DNA from: Deltaproteobacteria bacterium
GTDB lineage: Bacteria > Myxococcota_A > UBA796 > UBA2385
Assembly (NCBI GenBank): GCA_016792625.1
Contig: JAEUKK010000004.1
Location: 1 to 64,000, forward strand
Direction of reading: 5' to 3'
DNA length: 64,000 bases
Both the position numbers and the translations under genes were made by a program. The stretch's first letter is position 1, and the number at the start of each line of letters is the position of its first letter. Shown in pieces: positions 61,459-64,000 of the stretch. The notes under the pieces were generated by a model. The model was not told where the DNA came from. It worked only from the letters and a program-made list of their open reading frames with translations, and did no database searches.

Positions 61459-61464
61459 AGCCTA
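61459..61464 (-). promoter_or_regulatory. candidate -10 element TAGGCT
   Basis: CCCTTTGATAGGCTG on the minus strand, 36 bases before ATG61423; differs by one base from the block before the FadL-like gene. Confidence 0.5.
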
Positions 61465-61549
61465 TCAAAGGGGCAGGCCCCGCTCGGCGCACGCGCGCGG
61501 TGCACCCGAACACAGCGTGATGCACGTCATCGTAGAAGGGGCGAAGGCC

Positions 61550-64000
61550 TCAGCGACAGATCGCCGTGTTGCCCTCGATGGTGCAGGAGATCGACTGGCC
61601 CCCGCGCACCGGGCCATACTTCGCGGGCGGCCCGCCCTTGAAGTACACGGTGCAGTCCTCGCCCGGCACGCCCGAGACCGAGCCCGCGCCGCCGGAGAGG
61701 CTGCCGCGGCCGCGGAAGCCGCCAGGGCAGGACACCTCGAAGGAGGTGTTGGGCGCGCCGCTCAGCCGCACCGACACCGAGCCGCCGTTGGCCCGCGGGG
61801 CGGGCGCCGGCGCGGCCCCGCCCGAGGCCGGCTTGGGCTTGGGCGTGCCCCCGCCGCCGCTGCCCTTGGGCTTGGGCGTCGGCGCGGCCGGGGGCGGCGC
61901 CGCCGTGTCTTCCTCGGCCTTCTTCTTCTTCTTTTTCTCTTTGGGCGCCGGCTCGGCGTCAACCTTGGCGACCGCCGGCGCGGGCTCGTCGGGCTTGCCG
62001 CTGCCGCGCAGCAGGACCGCCGCGACCGCCGCCACGCAGACCAACAGCACCACCGCGGTGAGAATGGCGTACACGCGGTGCGATTGGGTGCCCTCAGACG
62101 CGTCGGGCGCGGGCGGGGGCGCTGCACCGCCGACCTGGAAAGGCGAGCCGCCCGCTCCACCAGCGGCCCCGCCATAGCCGGCCATCGGGCCCTGGATCCC
62201 CATCCCGGGCTGGCCGTAGCCGGGCATGGCCGCCGGCGAGGGCTGGCCCATCGGCGGCCGCATCGGCGGGGGCATGGGCGGGCCGCCGACCTGCGGCATC
62301 CCCGGCATGTTGGGGGCGCCGGGCATCGGGGGCGGCGGCGCGCCCGGGGTCGGCGGCGGCGCAAAACCACCCGCGGGCGGCGGGCTGAAGCCGCCCGGCG
62401 CGGGCGCAGGGCCGGGCCCGCCCCGCTCGGCCTTGGGCGCGGGGATGGCGAAGAAGGCGGTGGCGCTGGGGTCGCCTTTGACCGAAACCTCGTCGTCGTC
62501 GTTGTTCAGCGGCACCATTTGCAGCACACCGCCCGCCTTGGGCGGCGGGGGCGGCGCGGCCGGGCGCGGGCCCTCGGGCTTGGGCGGGCCGCCGCCGGGG
62601 GGCGCGAAGGGGGTGGCGCGAGAGGCCGCGCCCCCGACGGGGGGGCGGGGCGGGCCGCCGCGGGTGTTGCTCATGTCGGCACCTCCGAAGCCCGGGGGTT
62701 CTTCCGGGGTCGGCGCGGGGGGAGAGGTCGAGGGGTCCGGTCGTGGGGGGCGCGGCGGGCCCGGGCGCGGCGGAGGGGGGCCGGAAGGCAGCCCTGGCAC
62801 CGGGGGCATGCCCCCCGCCGCGCTGCGCGGAGGCGCGCCCGGCGGCGGAGGTGGGCCGGCCAGCGGGGCGGGCGGGCGGGGCGGGGCGCCGAGGGGGGGC
62901 GGCGGGCCCGCGAGGCCCGGCACCGGGGGCATCGCGCCCATGCCCGATGGCGCGCCCATCGGCCGGGGCGGCGGGGGTGGCGCGGCGCCCAGCGGCGGCG
63001 CCGAGGGGCGGGCGGGCGGCGGGGCCATCGGTGGAGCGGAAGGAACCGCAGGCATGGGCGGCGTCGGCGCGCCCCCGGCGCGGCCCGCCCGGGTCGGGGG
63101 CCCGGTCACCGGGCCGGTGCGCGGCCCGGCGAGGATCTGCTCCTCGATCTGGCCGGCGGCGGCGCTGTCCCGGGCCATCGACTGGCGCAGCCGCTCCTCG
63201 ATGCTCAGGCGGGCGCGGGCCGGCGTGCGCCCCTGCAGCGCGACCGAGCCCAGCGTGGGCGCCTCGCCCAGATCGTGCACCGTGCTGAAAAAGAACTCGC
63301 AAAACTCGCGCAGATCAGCGCCGGGCTCACGAAAGAGGCCCCGGCGCAGATCGACCATCATCTCCTGGCCGGACTTGAAGCGGTCCTGCATGCGCGGGCG
63401 CAGGGCGCGGGTGATGGCCGTCCCGATGCCGGGCAGGCGCTGCTCCAGCTCGGCGCAGCGGGCCGCCGTCTCCCCCCGCTCGATGTTCTGGATGACCGCC
63501 TTGAGCGGGTCGCGGTGCCCCTGGGGGATCTGGTAGAGCGCCTCGCCCATCAGCAGCTCGAAAAGGATGAGCCCGAGGCTAAACACGTCGGCAGAGTGGT
63601 CGACACGGTCGCCGCGGGCCTGCTCGGGCGCCATGTAGAGCAGGGTGCCCTTGATGCGGTCGGCGTCGTCTTTGCGGAAGTCGGCGTTGTCGACCTTGGC
63701 CAAGCCCCAGTCGAGCAGCTTGACCTCGCCCTGGGGGGTCAACATCACGTTGGCCGGCTTGAGGTCGCGGTGCACGAGCTGCAGGGGCTCGCCGTTGTCG
63801 CCGGGCATCGTGTAGGCTTGGTACAGCGCGTCGGCGATCTCGCAGCCGATCTCGATCGCCGCCTCGGTGAAGAACTGCTCCTTCTTGGCGGCCAGCGCGT
63901 CCATCACGGTGCGCAGCGTCGCGCCGTGGATGTGCTCCATCACGACGGCGTGCTCGTCCTCGAGGTAGTCGAAGACCCGCACGATGCAGCGGTGCTTGAC
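61550..64000 (-). CDS. Hanks-type serine/threonine protein kinase with Pro/Gly-rich linker (5' end beyond window)
   Basis: The frame is open at the right edge ([20 protein letters not shown]), so the N-terminal lobe with the glycine loop and Lys is missing here; about 817 residues are visible. Kinase motifs present: [13 protein letters not shown], a DWG in place of DFG (LLDWGLAKV) and [11 protein letters not shown] ~330-residue Pro/Gly/Ala linker follows with [15 protein letters not shown] repeats and one acidic patch ([19 protein letters not shown]). Next are one membrane helix ([20 protein letters not shown]), a Lys/Pro linker and an outer ~70-residue beta domain with three cysteines. Same architecture as the kinase at 5723. 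Confidence 0.9.
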   Translation of the reverse strand, partial: VKHRCIVRVFDYLEDEHAVVMEHIHGATLRTVMDALAAKKEQFFTEAAIEIGCEIADALYQAYTMPGDNGEPLQLVHRDLKPANVMLTPQGEVKLLDWGLAKVDNADFRKDDADRIKGTLLYMAPEQARGDRVDHSADVFSLGLILFELLMGEALYQIPQGHRDPLKAVIQNIERGETAARCAELEQRLPGIGTAITRALRPRMQDRFKSGQEMMVDLRRGLFREPGADLREFCEFFFSTVHDLGEAPTLGSVALQGRTPARARLSIEERLRQSMARDSAAAGQIEEQILAGPRTGPVTGPPTRAGRAGGAPTPPMPAVPSAPPMAPPPARPSAPPLGAAPPPPPRPMGAPSGMGAMPPVPGLAGPPPPLGAPPRPPAPLAGPPPPPGAPPRSAAGGMPPVPGLPSGPPPPRPGPPRPPRPDPSTSPPAPTPEEPPGFGGADMSNTRGGPPRPPVGGAASRATPFAPPGGGPPKPEGPRPAAPPPPPKAGGVLQMVPLNNDDDEVSVKGDPSATAFFAIPAPKAERGGPGPAPAPGGFSPPPAGGFAPPPTPGAPPPPMPGAPNMPGMPQVGGPPMPPPMRPPMGQPSPAAMPGYGQPGMGIQGPMAGYGGAAGGAGGSPFQVGGAAPPPAPDASEGTQSHRVYAILTAVVLLVCVAAVAAVLLRGSGKPDEPAPAVAKVDAEPAPKEKKKKKKAEEDTAAPPPAAPTPKPKGSGGGGTPKPKPASGGAAPAPAPRANGGSVSVRLSGAPNTSFEVSCPGGFRGRGSLSGGAGSVSGVPGEDCTVYFKGGPPAKYGPVRGGQSISCTIEGNTAICR

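Overview
The window is very GC-rich (third codon positions almost always G or C) and densely coded. It carries no rRNA, tRNA, phage integrase, IS element or CRISPR array that I can see. Secreted lipoproteins with Asp/Gly linkers, Hanks-type kinases with long Pro/Ala tails, FadL-type and other outer-membrane barrels, and a lipid-type type III PKS operon suggest a Gram-negative, Myxococcota-like (former deltaproteobacterial) bacterium. That assignment is inference from gene style; no marker gene is present.

Layout. (a) 1-9.0 kb, plus strand: a Pro-rich protein with a tandem ubiquitin-like C-terminus, a membrane FHA-lytic transglycosylase fusion, small envelope proteins, a Ser/Thr kinase and a partner membrane protein. 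(b) 9-12 kb: a GNAT acetyltransferase, a membrane protein with a decayed endonuclease/exonuclease/phosphatase-like domain, and a TPR-like protein. (c) 12.1-17.05 kb, minus strand: a tightly overlapping operon of type III PKS, ICMT-like methyltransferase, acyl carrier protein, fatty-acyl-AMP ligase and FAD oxidoreductase, most likely making a phenolic lipid or alkylpyrone/quinone. (d) 17.2-32.7 kb: mostly housekeeping and envelope genes (PDZ protein, enoyl-CoA hydratase, GlpD, FadL-like porin, BtuF-like binding protein, alpha-carbonic anhydrase), plus a lipoprotein whose thioredoxin-like domain is split by an in-frame TGA at exactly the first position of a CxxC motif, followed by a SECIS-like hairpin: a probable selenoprotein. 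(e) 32.9-58.3 kb: a phage-tail-like contractile injection system (CIS). (f) 58.3-64 kb: secreted and outer-membrane proteins and a second Pro-rich Ser/Thr kinase cut by the window edge.

The CIS consists of two divergent transcription units. The minus-strand unit runs from a basic protein of unknown role through the Pvc16-type cap, sheath 1, tube 1, a tail-assembly protein, a DUF6760-like small protein, sheath 2, tube 2 (with a repeat-rich N-terminal extension), a giant 1621-residue Ala/Arg/Ser/Pro-rich protein, a LysM tube-capping protein, a gp27-like hub, gp25, a large gp6/J-type wedge, a gp7/I-type wedge and a conserved baseplate-associated protein, to a membrane protein that joins a ubiquitin-like domain, four membrane helices and a RING-like zinc site. 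The plus-strand unit carries an Ala/Lys-rich protein, an M20 metallopeptidase, a DUF4157-like HExxH protein and the CIS-type AAA+ ATPase. I found no spike, PAAR, tail-fibre or conventional tape-measure gene in the cluster, so the particle is either completed from elsewhere or differs from known types.

Non-coding structure: a ~120-bp intergenic repeat in three copies, two of them inverted around a frameshifted small secreted-protein gene; near-identical GC-rich hairpins between two convergent gene pairs; and a recurrent TAGGCT-type -10 element upstream of several genes.
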